Assembly: GCA_024278455.1 (NCBI GenBank)
Contig: JAJRTE010000147.1
Location: 54,321 to 118,320 of the forward strand
Length of the DNA: 64,000 bases
DNA from: Myxococcota bacterium
GTDB lineage: Bacteria; Myxococcota_A; UBA796; JAJRTE01
Direction of reading: 5' to 3'
Positions 25,383 to 34,141 of this stretch are shown piece after piece (the first letter of the stretch is position 1; each line of letters starts with the position of its first letter). Position numbers and translations under genes: made by a program. The notes under the pieces are model-generated. The model saw only the letters and a list, made by a program, of their open reading frames with translations, was not told the origin of the DNA and ran no database searches.

Positions 25383-26507
25383 TCACGTGCAGCTCGAATT
25401 CTCAGCACCCGGCGTACCCTTTTCGCCGCTGGACATCTCGGTGACGGAAAGGCACCAGTTGGCCCCTTCGTCGTTCGCGCTCGCGTCGATGGCACCGGGA
25501 TCCAACTGGAGGCTCACCCCCTCCGTCATGGCGGGAAAACCACCGGCGCCGTATGTCACGGTATCGACAACCGTACCATCCGCGGAGAGGGTCAGGGTGT
25601 CCGTGGTTTCGTTCAGAACCAGGGTGTTGCCCCACGAGTAGTCGATGTCGACCCCGCCGTTCTCGGTTGTCTCGAAGTGCGCGCCAATCACCACGTAGCC
25701 ACCGGAGGGGACAACGAGTGCACCGTCGGAGGAGAATGTCAACTGGTCCCCCGCGCCGTCGGCCATGATCCAACCATCGAGCCGAATCGCCTCTGATGTC
25801 GTGTTGAAGATCTCGACGAACTTGCCCCATTCGCCGATTTCGGCCAGGGGGTACGACATGATCTCCGTGATGACCAGGTCGCCCGGGCTGGCTTCCAGGA
25901 TACATGCGTCGTTGAGCGCGCCCGGGGTGCCCAGGTCGCCGCCGGGCATGCGGGTGAACCTGGTGGCACAGAAACTGGCCTCGTCGTCGTTGGCTACAGG
26001 ATCGTACTTGCTCGGATCCAGTGAAAGCGAAGCGCCATCCGGAGCGTTTCCATAGGAAACGGCGTCCACGAGGGTTCCACCCGCGTCCTCGATGATGATG
26101 CTGTCTCCGCTGTTGCCCAGGGTGAAGTCGTCCGGGTAGACGAAGTCCAGTGTAACACCTCCGTTGTCTTCGGTCTTGTCGTTCACACCCAGCACGGCAT
26201 AGGATCCGCCGGGGATGATGAGTTCGTCGTCTTCAATCGTGAATTCGGCGCCTCCTCCGTCCGAAATCGTCCACCCGACAAGATCCACGTCGTCAGTGCC
26301 GGGATTGTAGATCTCGAACCACTCGCCATCCTGGTCCGCCACCCGGTGAGGGTTTGCCATCACTTCCGTGATGATGACGAGAGCCGAGGCCGTTTCCGTG
26401 GTGTCGTCATCCGTGGAGCCAAAAGTCGGGGGCTCGCTCGTGCAATTGCCTCCCATACCGGCCATGCACCCCAACAAACCGACAAGGACAAACTGCGCAC
26501 GACGCAT
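25383..26507 (-). CDS. Lipoprotein with two lamin-tail (LTD) domains
   Basis: 374 residues from the ATG at 26507, with GGAGG 6 nt upstream. The signal segment contains LLGC (12-15), a plausible lipobox, and a further Cys at NC soon after. Two LTD-type repeats follow: the first begins VIITEVMANPHRVADQDGEWFEIYN and the second VITEIMSYPLAEIGEWGKFVEIFN (each shown only in part by positions about 40-180 and 205-355). Each ends in an SLSLDP/SLQLDP segment and a GxxGTPGAxN motif. LTD proteins are surface or periplasmic and often accompany nucleases or other adhesins; no enzyme domain is attached here. Confidence 0.85.
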   Translation of the reverse strand: MRRAQFVLVGLLGCMAGMGGNCTSEPPTFGSTDDDTTETASALVIITEVMANPHRVADQDGEWFEIYNPGTDDVDLVGWTISDGGGAEFTIEDDELIIPGGSYAVLGVNDKTEDNGGVTLDFVYPDDFTLGNSGDSIIIEDAGGTLVDAVSYGNAPDGASLSLDPSKYDPVANDDEASFCATRFTRMPGGDLGTPGALNDACILEASPGDLVITEIMSYPLAEIGEWGKFVEIFNTTSEAIRLDGWIMADGAGDQLTFSSDGALVVPSGGYVVIGAHFETTENGGVDIDYSWGNTLVLNETTDTLTLSADGTVVDTVTYGAGGFPAMTEGVSLQLDPGAIDASANDEGANWCLSVTEMSSGEKGTPGAENSSCT

Positions 26508-26577
26508 GCTCAACCTCCGCACATCTCCTCCGCATGGCAGCAAGAAACAGGTGTTCCGCAGCCGTTCCCCAACCTTG

Positions 26578-26606
26578 ACTATAGACCACAACGTTGGCGA
26601 GATCAA
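26578..26606 (-). promoter_or_regulatory. Sigma70-type promoter for the LTD lipoprotein
   Basis: TTGATC (26606-26601), a 17-bp spacer and TATAGT (26583-26578). The -35 box overlaps the stop codon of the upstream phosphatase gene. Confidence 0.55.
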
Positions 26607-27127
26607 TCGGATGGGTCCTTCCGGGGTCCGTCGCCGGTCTCGAGCGTTAGAGCCGCTGGAACCCATGATCGTGCCACGAGGGCTCGACAAAGTCGTCTCA
26701 GGCAGGCGGCCATGAACGTGTAGCAGGAAAGATACGCCCATGGCTCGCAGCCGTAGGGGTCCGGGATTTCGGTGGGACGGACCGGTCCGGGGGAATACCC
26801 GGCGAGACTCGATACCTTTCCTGGTGGAAGTCTGGCATCGAGCCTTTCCAATTCGTCCAGATGCTCATTGCTCATGTACACCAAGAGATCCGCCCGAGTG
26901 ACCATCTGTGGGGTGAGGACTCGAGAACGATGCTCCCCCAGGTCCACCCCGAACGTGGCCGCCGTCTCGACTGCCTCAATCGGGCAAGGCAGCCCAGGCA
27001 AGGCGTTGGTACCAGCGGACGATGTCTCGAGGTCGCTGCCAGGGTGTCCGGAAGCCCATTGCCTGACAAGGTGCTCGGCGAAGGGACTACGACATACGTT
27101 TCCGGTGCAGAGAAAGAGAAGCCGCAT
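26603..27127 (-). CDS. Low-molecular-weight protein-tyrosine phosphatase-like protein
   Basis: 174 residues from the ATG at 27127, with GGAAG upstream. The N-terminal P-loop LFLCTGNVCRSPFAE has the CX5R signature, and the distal IPDPYG provides the general-acid aspartate. It would dephosphorylate phosphotyrosine or phosphoarginine; ArsC-type reductases share the fold but lack this DPY element. The C-terminus has an additional hydrophilic tail of about 20 residues. It lies just upstream of the LTD lipoprotein gene in the same direction. Confidence 0.85.
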   Translation of the reverse strand: MRLLFLCTGNVCRSPFAEHLVRQWASGHPGSDLETSSAGTNALPGLPCPIEAVETAATFGVDLGEHRSRVLTPQMVTRADLLVYMSNEHLDELERLDARLPPGKVSSLAGYSPGPVRPTEIPDPYGCEPWAYLSCYTFMAACLRRLCRALVARSWVPAALTLETGDGPRKDPSD

Positions 27128-27424
27128 GCGTTCTTCCTTTTCGAGCGGCCCGCGGTATGCGGGGGCATGCCAATGGCTTGATGGGGCCTGGATGCATGGC
27201 CGGAAAGGGACAGGGACAGGCATGGCCCCGGGAAGCACGGCGGGTGCCGGCCCACGGCGCTCGATCTGCGTTCGGCTGGGGGCCGGTTTCCCTGGGGGGC
27301 ATAGACTTCACGGCCCAGGAGTCCATCCGGCGGCGGTCGCCGGCAGGGCCGCGCGCAGACAAGATGGACGGGAAAGGGAACGGCGCAGACTCTTCGAAGC
27401 GACGAGGAAAACGCTGCGCCACGA
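27128..27424. other. 297-bp intergenic region without a recognisable gene
   Basis: Frames here are open on both strands but their translations are Arg/Pro/Gly-rich shadows without similarity. I see no tRNA, no clear promoter and no terminator. It probably holds the promoter of the phosphatase gene. Confidence 0.4.
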
Positions 27425-28645
27425 TTACGAAAGCTGGAACCGGAATACGGTTTCCCCAATCGTGATGTCTTCCCCCCCCTCGAGCTTCCGGCGCGTGATC
27501 AACTCGCCGTTCACCATGGTGCCGTTGGAGCTGTTGTTGTCCTCCACGAAGTAGGCACCCTGCTCCTGGAGGACGCGGCAGTGATACCTGGAGACCTTGG
27601 TGTCATCCTTGATCTGGATTTGGTTGTCCCGCCCCCTGCCGATAGACGTGACCGTATCCCGCAGTTCGTAGCGCTGTTCGTCATTCTGTCCCAGGTTGCG
27701 AATCAGCAGGGCTGCTCGAGCGGGTTCCTCAGCGAGCGGGGGCAGAACGTCCAGTTGGTCGCCAAATCCCAGGTTGGGGAAATCCTCTCCGACGGCCTTG
27801 ACTTCGGAGCCCAACACGTCCTGGAGCCCGTCTGGCGGAGGGAACTCTGCCTCGAGGTTCTTTTGCCACTGACCTTCGTCCAGATCGGTCAGGCCCTTGA
27901 GATCGTCGACGCCGGATTCCAGGGCGGCTTCGGCGGACTGGGACTCGACAGGGCTGGACGGGAAGTCGTCCAGTATCATTTCGAACGCCCCGGGTTCCTG
28001 GCTCGCGGCAGCTTGGAGCCCCTCGCTCTCGGGAAGACTCGACGGTACACTCCGGGCAGCCTCGCGCGCAAGATCGTCACCGATTGGTTTCTCTCCGGGG
28101 TGTTCCTCGGGAGCCTTTCCTGCCGGCTCCTGCGCGGCTTCCGGTGCGCCACCTTCCTCGGCCACGGGTTCCTGCTCTCCCTCGGCCGCACGCTGCGCTG
28201 CCTCTCTCCGCTCCCACGCGCCTGCCTTCTCGAGGTACTCGCGGAGTGTCCCGACCTCGTCGTCGATGGCGGAAAGTCGCCCGTTGACCGCATCGAGCTT
28301 GGCGGCGAGTTCGGCTTTTTTCTCGTCGGCCGCTTCGTAGGAATACTCGCCGAGCACGTGGCGCAAGGCGACTTCGTCCTGAGCGTCGTCCAGCTCGTCA
28401 TTCTCGGCCTCGAGCTTGGCGCGCTCCTCATCGAATTCATCCACGGACTTGAACATCTCCTCCTCCGCCGGCGCCAACTGCTCCTCGAGTGCGCTCATCT
28501 GCGATTGGTAGTCCGCGATGACTCGATCGACGACACTGCTCTTGAACTTGTCCCTGTTCTCCTCGGCCTTGACGATCCTCTGTCTCAGGAGGTCATACTG
28601 CTCCACCAGTTCCCGGTACTTTTCCACCAATTCGCTTCTGGCCAT
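27425..28645 (-). CDS. Coiled-coil protein with C-terminal FHA domain
   Basis: 406 residues. Residues 1-150 form a long charged coiled coil (LVEKYRELVEQYDLLRQRI; DEEVGTLREYLEKAGAWERREA). The middle 160 residues are acidic and Pro/Ala/Glu-rich, and look unstructured. The C-terminal 95 residues are an FHA domain (SIGRGRDNQIQIKDDTKVSRYHC, SSNGTMVNGE), which recognises phosphothreonine. It is a plausible scaffold or kinase target. It lies downstream of dnaB but has its own promoter at 28717-28745. Function unknown. Confidence 0.85.
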   Translation of the reverse strand: MARSELVEKYRELVEQYDLLRQRIVKAEENRDKFKSSVVDRVIADYQSQMSALEEQLAPAEEEMFKSVDEFDEERAKLEAENDELDDAQDEVALRHVLGEYSYEAADEKKAELAAKLDAVNGRLSAIDDEVGTLREYLEKAGAWERREAAQRAAEGEQEPVAEEGGAPEAAQEPAGKAPEEHPGEKPIGDDLAREAARSVPSSLPESEGLQAAASQEPGAFEMILDDFPSSPVESQSAEAALESGVDDLKGLTDLDEGQWQKNLEAEFPPPDGLQDVLGSEVKAVGEDFPNLGFGDQLDVLPPLAEEPARAALLIRNLGQNDEQRYELRDTVTSIGRGRDNQIQIKDDTKVSRYHCRVLQEQGAYFVEDNNSSNGTMVNGELITRRKLEGGEDITIGETVFRFQLS

Positions 28646-28716
28646 GGTCCGTCACCCTCGTGGTGTCTTGTCGGTCTGAAGTGGTCGCCCCTGGAACCCG
28701 GAGCGTCATATTGGCT

Positions 28717-28745
28717 GTTCTATTGGACTCGCTTCGCGATGTCAA
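28717..28745 (-). promoter_or_regulatory. Sigma70-type promoter for the coiled-coil FHA gene
   Basis: TTGACA (28745-28740), a 17-bp spacer and TAGAAC (28722-28717), in the gap behind dnaB. Confidence 0.6.
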
Positions 28746-28769
28746 GAAGATTCGGCCACGATGCGCGGG

Positions 28770-30134
28770 TCAGAATGGATCCCGGTAGTCCGCGGCAGGG
28801 TTGACGAAACTGCTGTATTCTCCCAGGAATACCAACCTGACGGTTCCGGTTGGACCGTTTCTCTGTTTTGCGACGATGATCTCGGCCCGGCGCTTGAGTT
28901 CTTCGTCCAGCTCGTCCTCTGTCTCCTTCCGGCGGTACACGACTTCCCGGAATATGAACATGATCACATCAGCGTCCTGCTCGATCGCGCCGGATTCGCG
29001 GAGATCGGACATCAATGGACGCTTGTCGGTCCGGGACTCGAGGCCTCGATTGAGCTGTGACAAGGCCACGACCGGGAGGCGGAGTTCCTTGGCAATCGCC
29101 TTGAGACCTCGAGATATCTCGGCGATTTCCTGTTCGCGGGAGCCGAGCTTGCTGGTGCTGCTCATCAACTGGAGATAGTCCACGACGACGAGCCCGATGT
29201 CGTGCTCCTTGCGCAGGTGCCTCACCTTGGCTCTCAGCTCGTGAATGGTGATTCCCGGGGTGTCGTCGATGTAGATCGGCGCCTCATAGAGGGCTTCGGA
29301 GCCCGCAATCAGCCTCTGCCAGTCGTCGTCACCCAACTGTCCGGTTCGGACACGCGAGGCGTCGACCTTGGATTCGCTCGTCAACATGCGGAGAACGAGC
29401 TGCTCTTTGCTCATCTCGAGGGAGAAGATGGCGACAGGCACCTTCTCCCGAAGTGCGGCATGCTGGCAAATGTTGAGAGCGAATGCGGTCTTTCCCATGG
29501 ATGGACGCGCGGCCACGATGATGAGATCCGAGGGCTGCAAGCCAGCAAGCAACCGGTCGATACCCTCGAGGCCACTGGGAAGCCCTGTGATGCTTTCCTT
29601 GCGCTCGTACAGCTTCTCGATGTGCTCGAAGGTACTCTCGAGGATCTTGGATATGTGCGTAAACGACTGCGAGGCCTTGAATTCCGAGATCTCGAAGATC
29701 GACTTCTCCGCGAAGTCCAGCAGGTCCTGGAATTCACCGTCGCCGGAGAGCACACGCTCGGCGATGTCACTCGCGGCCTCGAGCAGCCGTCGAAGCACCG
29801 CCTTCTGCCTCAGAATGATCGCATAGGAGGTCAGGTTGGTGGTGACCGGGACCGTGTCCGGGAGCGAGGCGAGAAACGTCACCCCACCGACCTCCTCGAG
29901 CACCCCCTGGGCGGAGAGGCCATCCGTCAGGGTGACAAGGTCGATGGGCTTGCCTTCTTGATACAGGCCGACCATCACAGCGAAGATCTTGCGGTGAGCC
30001 TCGCGGTAGAAGTCCTCGGGCGTGATATGCTCGAGCACACGCCCCAATGCCTCGTTCTCGATGATGACGCCGCCCAGCACGGCTCGCTCGGCATCGAGGT
30101 TCTGAGGGTAGGATCTGGTTCCTGCTTCATCCAA
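28770..30134 (-). CDS. dnaB: Replicative DNA helicase DnaB
   Basis: 454 residues from a TTG at 30134, the only start codon that gives the usual N-terminus (SYPQNLDAERAVLGGVI); no ATG or GTG is available in that area. The N-terminal domain is followed by the RecA-type ATPase with Walker A RPSMGKTAFALN, DYLQLM and SREQEIAEISRGLK. The LNRGLESRTDKRPLMSDLRESG region is typical. No intein is present. It lies 35 bp behind rplI as the last gene of the rpsF-rpsR-DUF2232-rplI-dnaB cluster, a conserved order. Confidence 0.97.
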   Translation of the reverse strand: MDEAGTRSYPQNLDAERAVLGGVIIENEALGRVLEHITPEDFYREAHRKIFAVMVGLYQEGKPIDLVTLTDGLSAQGVLEEVGGVTFLASLPDTVPVTTNLTSYAIILRQKAVLRRLLEAASDIAERVLSGDGEFQDLLDFAEKSIFEISEFKASQSFTHISKILESTFEHIEKLYERKESITGLPSGLEGIDRLLAGLQPSDLIIVAARPSMGKTAFALNICQHAALREKVPVAIFSLEMSKEQLVLRMLTSESKVDASRVRTGQLGDDDWQRLIAGSEALYEAPIYIDDTPGITIHELRAKVRHLRKEHDIGLVVVDYLQLMSSTSKLGSREQEIAEISRGLKAIAKELRLPVVALSQLNRGLESRTDKRPLMSDLRESGAIEQDADVIMFIFREVVYRRKETEDELDEELKRRAEIIVAKQRNGPTGTVRLVFLGEYSSFVNPAADYRDPF

Positions 30135-30169
30135 GGTGGGGTCCCATGCTCCAGGGTGCCGGCAGGCGG

Positions 30170-30616
30170 TCAGTCTTTGTTCACCACGTAGACTTTCAGC
30201 TTCGCGACCACCTCCGGGTGCACCTTGACATCCACGGTGAACACGCCGATGTTCTTTATCGGCTCGTCGAGCTTGATGGTCCGGCGGTCGATATCGATCC
30301 CCTCGGCGCGCAGTACTTCCTCGATGTCCATCGTGGTGACCGATCCGTAGAGACGGTCGTTCTCGCCAGCCTGCTTGGCGATCGTACAGGTGCACGCTTC
30401 GATCCGCTCGGCCAGGGAACGACTCTCCTTGACCGTCCTGGCCCGCCTGTGGTCCGCAAGCAACTTCTGATGGTTGAGCACCTTGACGTTACGGTCGTTT
30501 GCCACGATCGCTTTCCCGCGAGGCAACAAGTAGTTGCGCGCATAGCCGTCAGCCACGTTCACGATGTCGCCCGTCAGACCAAGCGACTCGACATTCTCTT
30601 GAAGGATCACTCTCAC
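30170..30616 (-). CDS. rplI: 50S ribosomal protein L9
   Basis: 148 residues from a GTG at 30616; AGGAGGT lies 5-6 nt upstream and the protein then begins RVILQENVESLGLTGDIV, as expected. The open frame continues upstream to 30664 without similarity. The NYLLPRGKA motif and the C-terminal domain are intact. Confidence 0.97.
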   Translation of the reverse strand: MRVILQENVESLGLTGDIVNVADGYARNYLLPRGKAIVANDRNVKVLNHQKLLADHRRARTVKESRSLAERIEACTCTIAKQAGENDRLYGSVTTMDIEEVLRAEGIDIDRRTIKLDEPIKNIGVFTVDVKVHPEVVAKLKVYVVNKD

Positions 30617-30676
30617 AAGAAACCTCCTGTGCCGGATACGGCAGCGCTTCCTGGCAGCAGCCATGACCGCTCGCGG

Positions 30677-31630
30677 TCACTCGCTCGCCTGCCATCGTTT
30701 ACGGAAGTCCAACCAGAAATCGAGGAGTCCGATGAAAGCCAGGTATGGCAATCCACCGGTCAGGGCCAACAAGCCCAGCACGGTCGCAAACATCCAGCCG
30801 GGGATTCCCCATCGGCGCGCAGCGAAAGACCCGACAGCCACGCCGGAAAGGCAGTAGGCCCCGGCACCAACAATGAGACAGTTCAGACCTATAATCGTGA
30901 GAGGCGTCACCCTCGAAAGGGTCAGGATGGCGCCACCGATCAGCCCCCAAATCCACTCATCCGGTGGGCGCCAGCCACTCAGCACGCCAATTCCGGGGAA
31001 ATCGGGAGCCAGCCTGGTCACGACCAGCAGATTGAGCCAGAGGCTGAACATCAGCCCGAGCCCCAGGACACCTGGCGCCAGGTAGACCACCCACAACGCA
31101 TGTTCCTTCACAAAATCGACCGTCCGGGAGAAGGCCTCGTCGCCATCGCTGCTCACCTGCTCCATTTGTGCCACCATGGTGTCCAGCGAGGAGGCCACGG
31201 AAGCTCTCAGCGAATCCTCGAACGCAGGCCCCCGCGCCTGGGCGAACATGGCTAGAGCCAAGCCAGCGGCCAACATGGCGACCGCGACCGCTGCCAACCC
31301 GGCAGATGCCAAGGAATACCCCCTCAGCAACATTGGGGCGAACACGCACCCGGCTATGGCCAGCACGACCGGCTGCGTGAGTTCCAATGCGAGGGAACTG
31401 CCAGGGGTCGAGGCGGTGCCAGCGACTGCCAGGAATGCGACCATGGCGCAACTCAGGCCCACGGCAGCCGACAGTTGTGTCCTCCGTCCCCAGCGGCAGA
31501 TCAAGAGCAGGGGGCACAACCAGAGCATTCCCGACGGCAGCATGGCGGAGAGGGACGTGACGAGAGCGGCGACTGCCACGTGTGCCCACCGGATGCTGCG
31601 CTGCGGGATCTGATGCTGCAGGTCGGCCAT
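30677..31630 (-). CDS. DUF2232 (YybS-like) polytopic membrane protein
   Basis: 317 residues with eight or so membrane helices, starting AHVAVAALVTSLSAMLP and ending in GLNCLIVGAGAYCLSGV and LGLLALTGGLPYLAFIGLLDFWLDFR. The position between rpsR and rplI and the final DFW.DFR segment are characteristic of DUF2232 proteins, which are common at this place in deltaproteobacteria and Firmicutes. Function unknown; it may be related to ECF-type transporter S components (inference from the fold family). The ATG follows rpsR by 14 bp. Confidence 0.88.
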   Translation of the reverse strand: MADLQHQIPQRSIRWAHVAVAALVTSLSAMLPSGMLWLCPLLLICRWGRRTQLSAAVGLSCAMVAFLAVAGTASTPGSSLALELTQPVVLAIAGCVFAPMLLRGYSLASAGLAAVAVAMLAAGLALAMFAQARGPAFEDSLRASVASSLDTMVAQMEQVSSDGDEAFSRTVDFVKEHALWVVYLAPGVLGLGLMFSLWLNLLVVTRLAPDFPGIGVLSGWRPPDEWIWGLIGGAILTLSRVTPLTIIGLNCLIVGAGAYCLSGVAVGSFAARRWGIPGWMFATVLGLLALTGGLPYLAFIGLLDFWLDFRKRWQASE

Positions 31631-31644
31631 CCCCGCGCACCGCC

Positions 31645-31896
31645 TCAGGTGGACTGTGCCACGTATGGCAGAAGGGCGATGTTTCTTGCCCGCTTGATTG
31701 CGGAGGCAACTTTGCGTTGGTGGCGCGCGCAGTTCCCGGATATTCGCCGGGGGATTATCTTGCCCCGTTCAGTAATGAAATACTTGAGCGTCTTCGGCTC
31801 CTTGTAGTCTATTCGCAGGTTCTTGTCTGCACAGAACCGGCAAACTTTTCGCCGTCCGAAGGGCCGGCGATTCTTGGATTGCCCTGTTTTTTTCAT
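31645..31896 (-). CDS. rpsR: 30S ribosomal protein S18
   Basis: 83 residues. The VCRFCADK cysteine pair suggests the zinc-binding (C+) form, and [25 protein letters not shown] is typical. It is 108 bp downstream of rpsF; ssb, which often lies between them, is absent. Confidence 0.98.
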   Translation of the reverse strand: MKKTGQSKNRRPFGRRKVCRFCADKNLRIDYKEPKTLKYFITERGKIIPRRISGNCARHQRKVASAIKRARNIALLPYVAQST

Positions 31897-32004
31897 GGTT
31901 TCTCTCGCTCCATACAGCCGCGCCTCGGCGGGCGTGCATCTCGAGTCCCGCTGTCGCCTCGAGCACCGCCCGGGGCTGCACTCGGGATACGTGGGCAGAT
32001 GATT

Positions 32005-32406
32005 CTACTTCTTGGCACCTGTGTCCACAGCATGGGCGGGACTTGCGCCGGCTGGCGCGTCGTTCCCGGCTTCCGTGGCGTCGTCCTGGAAAGCTCTCAG
32101 GCGGGCTGCCGGATCCACGTTGTCGCGGACCTTGACGGTCATGTACCTGAGTGTCGCCTCATCCAGTTTGAGGCGCCTCTCCATTTCCTTGACGAGGGCA
32201 CCATCCCCGAGGAACTGGTAGAAGAAGTAGATGCCTTTCGTGTGCTTTTCGATTTCGTATGCGAGCTTTTTTCTGCCCCAGGTTTCCCGTATCAGCCTGA
32301 TTCCCTTGTACTCTTCGATACACCGGTCGACCTTCTCGGTGACGGCGCCGATGGTGTCGTCACTCAGGTCGGATCGAACGATGAAGACCAGTTCGTATTC
32401 TCTCAT
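32005..32406 (-). CDS. rpsF: 30S ribosomal protein S6
   Basis: 133 residues. MREYELVFIVRSDLSDD at the start and GRKKLAYEIEKHTKGIYFFYQF are diagnostic. The last 30 residues are an Ala/Asp-rich extension beyond the usual fold. First of the rpsF-rpsR-DUF2232-rplI-dnaB group; the 100 bp upstream to pth show no clear promoter. Confidence 0.98.
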   Translation of the reverse strand: MREYELVFIVRSDLSDDTIGAVTEKVDRCIEEYKGIRLIRETWGRKKLAYEIEKHTKGIYFFYQFLGDGALVKEMERRLKLDEATLRYMTVKVRDNVDPAARLRAFQDDATEAGNDAPAGASPAHAVDTGAKK

Positions 32407-32509
32407 GCCTGCTCACACCTCCAGGTTGTCTCGAGGTGGCAGCGCAGATGCGGCGCGACCACCCTTGGGATTGCCGGTCCGGAGCGTGTCCACCGGGCCA
32501 GCGGGTTCA

Positions 32510-33100
32510 CTATTGCCTTGCCTCGGCCGTTCCCCAGAGACGCCCGTTGTATCGATTCATGGCGACATCGATGCCATGATCGATCAGGAGGGGAATGGCC
32601 AGGGCTGCACCTTCGACGATATCGCCGAGCGCCGCCCTTTCCGACTGCTGGAAGGGCGACAGTACATGGTTCGATGTCTCCACGTTCTCCGGGGGCCTGC
32701 CAATTCCCACACGAACTCGAGCAAAATCGGCGCACCCCAAATGCTCGATTATGCTACGAAGTCCCTTGTGGCCACCGTGACCTCCCCCCGCCTTGATACG
32801 AATGCGGCCGAACGCCAGGTCCACGTCGTCATGTATGACGATGATCGACCGGGGGTCCTCGCCAAAGAACCGGGCCGCCTGGGCGACACTGCGACCGCTG
32901 GCGTTCATGAAGGTCTGCGGAGCAGCCAGCAGCACCCGTTGGCCTGCCAATTGGCCCATGCCGACGAGCGCGCCGAAACGTTTCCGCCCAAGACTGCATC
33001 CAGCCTGCTCGGCCAGCCTGTGGAGAACCATGACGCCAACGTTGTGGCGAGTCAGCGCATAACGGGGTCCGGGGTTCCCCAGCCCGAATATCAGCCACAC
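32510..33100 (-). CDS. pth: Peptidyl-tRNA hydrolase
   Basis: 196 residues from a GTG at 33100, with GAGGG upstream. The family motifs are complete: FGLGNPGPRYALTRHNVG with the catalytic histidine, TFMNASGRSV, the HDDVDLAFG acid, and GGGHGGHKGLRSI. It recycles tRNA from drop-off peptidyl-tRNA. It follows rplY by 15 bp, a common pairing. Confidence 0.97.
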   Translation of the reverse strand: MWLIFGLGNPGPRYALTRHNVGVMVLHRLAEQAGCSLGRKRFGALVGMGQLAGQRVLLAAPQTFMNASGRSVAQAARFFGEDPRSIIVIHDDVDLAFGRIRIKAGGGHGGHKGLRSIIEHLGCADFARVRVGIGRPPENVETSNHVLSPFQQSERAALGDIVEGAALAIPLLIDHGIDVAMNRYNGRLWGTAEARQ

Positions 33101-33115
33101 GCCCTCGACCCCCGG

Positions 33116-33667
33116 CTATTTCAACACGGTCACGACAGAGAAAGGCGTCTTGTACACCAACTTGATGTCTTCCGGAACGTCCAAGTCCTTGACGGAGATG
33201 GACTCGCCCAGCTCGAGGTTCGTGACGTCTACGTGCAACGCTGCGGGAATGCCGCGAGGAAGACAACGAATCCGGACCTTCCTTCGCAACGGCTGAAGGA
33301 TACCGCCGGCCGTGACGCCGGCAGCTTTCCCGGTGAACTTCAAGGGCACATCCACGACCACGGGGGAGGCGAAGTCGATGCGGATGAAGTCACAATGAAT
33401 GATCTGCTGACTCAAGGGATGTACCTGCACGTCCTTGATCATGGCCAGCACGACGTCGTCACCGTCGACCTTGAGACCCAGAATGGTGTTGCGGCCTCGC
33501 TCCGATCTCACGACGGTGCGCACATCGGACGGGCTGCAGGCGATGCTGAGCGGTTCCTGGCCCAACCCGTAGACGACAGCGGGGATACGACCCGAAGCCC
33601 GGATCTTGTGGGCGGCTTCCTTACCGGTTGCCGATCGTGTTTCAACTGGTATGTCGTGTGCCTCCAT
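33116..33667 (-). CDS. rplY: 50S ribosomal protein L25/general stress protein Ctc
   Basis: 183 residues from the ATG at 33667, which has AAGGAGG upstream. The L25 domain (ETRSATGKEAAHKIRASGRIPAVVYG) binds 5S rRNA, and a TL5-type C-terminal domain follows (FASPVVVDVPLKFTGKAAGV), making it the long CTC form. The order tRNA-Gln, rplY, pth is widespread; prs, which often sits between tRNA-Gln and rplY, is missing here. Confidence 0.95.
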   Translation of the reverse strand: MEAHDIPVETRSATGKEAAHKIRASGRIPAVVYGLGQEPLSIACSPSDVRTVVRSERGRNTILGLKVDGDDVVLAMIKDVQVHPLSQQIIHCDFIRIDFASPVVVDVPLKFTGKAAGVTAGGILQPLRRKVRIRCLPRGIPAALHVDVTNLELGESISVKDLDVPEDIKLVYKTPFSVVTVLK

Positions 33668-33900
33668 GGACACCCCTCCTTGATAGAAAACTCGAGAGTG
33701 CGTTGCCTGGGCGGTGGCGGAACGTCGTGCTCGACCAATACTCCCCGGATACGAACGACGAGCCATGAACACGAGATGGCACGGGTGTCCGTCCTTCACC
33801 CTGCCAGGGGCTGCTCGAACAGCGCGGCGGAAAGCAACTGCTCGATACAGCAGCAGGGCGTGTCATGCCGCCGGCTGCCGGTCGAATGGGCCCGGAACCC

Positions 33901-33975
33901 TGGCTGGGGCGGGAGGATTCGAACCTCCGATGCGGGAGTCAAAGTCCCGTGTCTTAACCACTTGACGACGCCCCA
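33901..33975 (-). tRNA. tRNA-Gln (anticodon TTG), CCA encoded
   Basis: 72 nt plus an encoded CCA (33903-33901). Acceptor TGGGGCG/CGCCCCA, anticodon stem CGGGA/TCCCG with loop CTTTGAC, T arm GGAGG-TTCGAAT-CCTCC, discriminator G. A near-perfect promoter lies 40 bp upstream. No terminator is visible before rplY, 234 bp further on. Confidence 0.95.
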
Positions 33976-34015
33976 TCTGCGGTTGCAGGCCCCGCCACAG
34001 GTCACGAAGCGCTAT

Positions 34016-34044
34016 ATGATAGTTACCGGGGGCAGTGCTGTCAA
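34016..34044 (-). promoter_or_regulatory. Sigma70-type promoter for tRNA-Gln
   Basis: TTGACA (34044-34039), exactly 17 bp, then TATCAT (34021-34016). Confidence 0.75.
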
Positions 34045-34141
34045 ATACTTTCTATGAGCTTGCTTTCCGTGGCGCGGCTCGAGGGCGGGGACAGGATCGG
34101 CTCTGCACCGCCGGGAAGAGGTGTCGCTGCGTTTGGAGAAC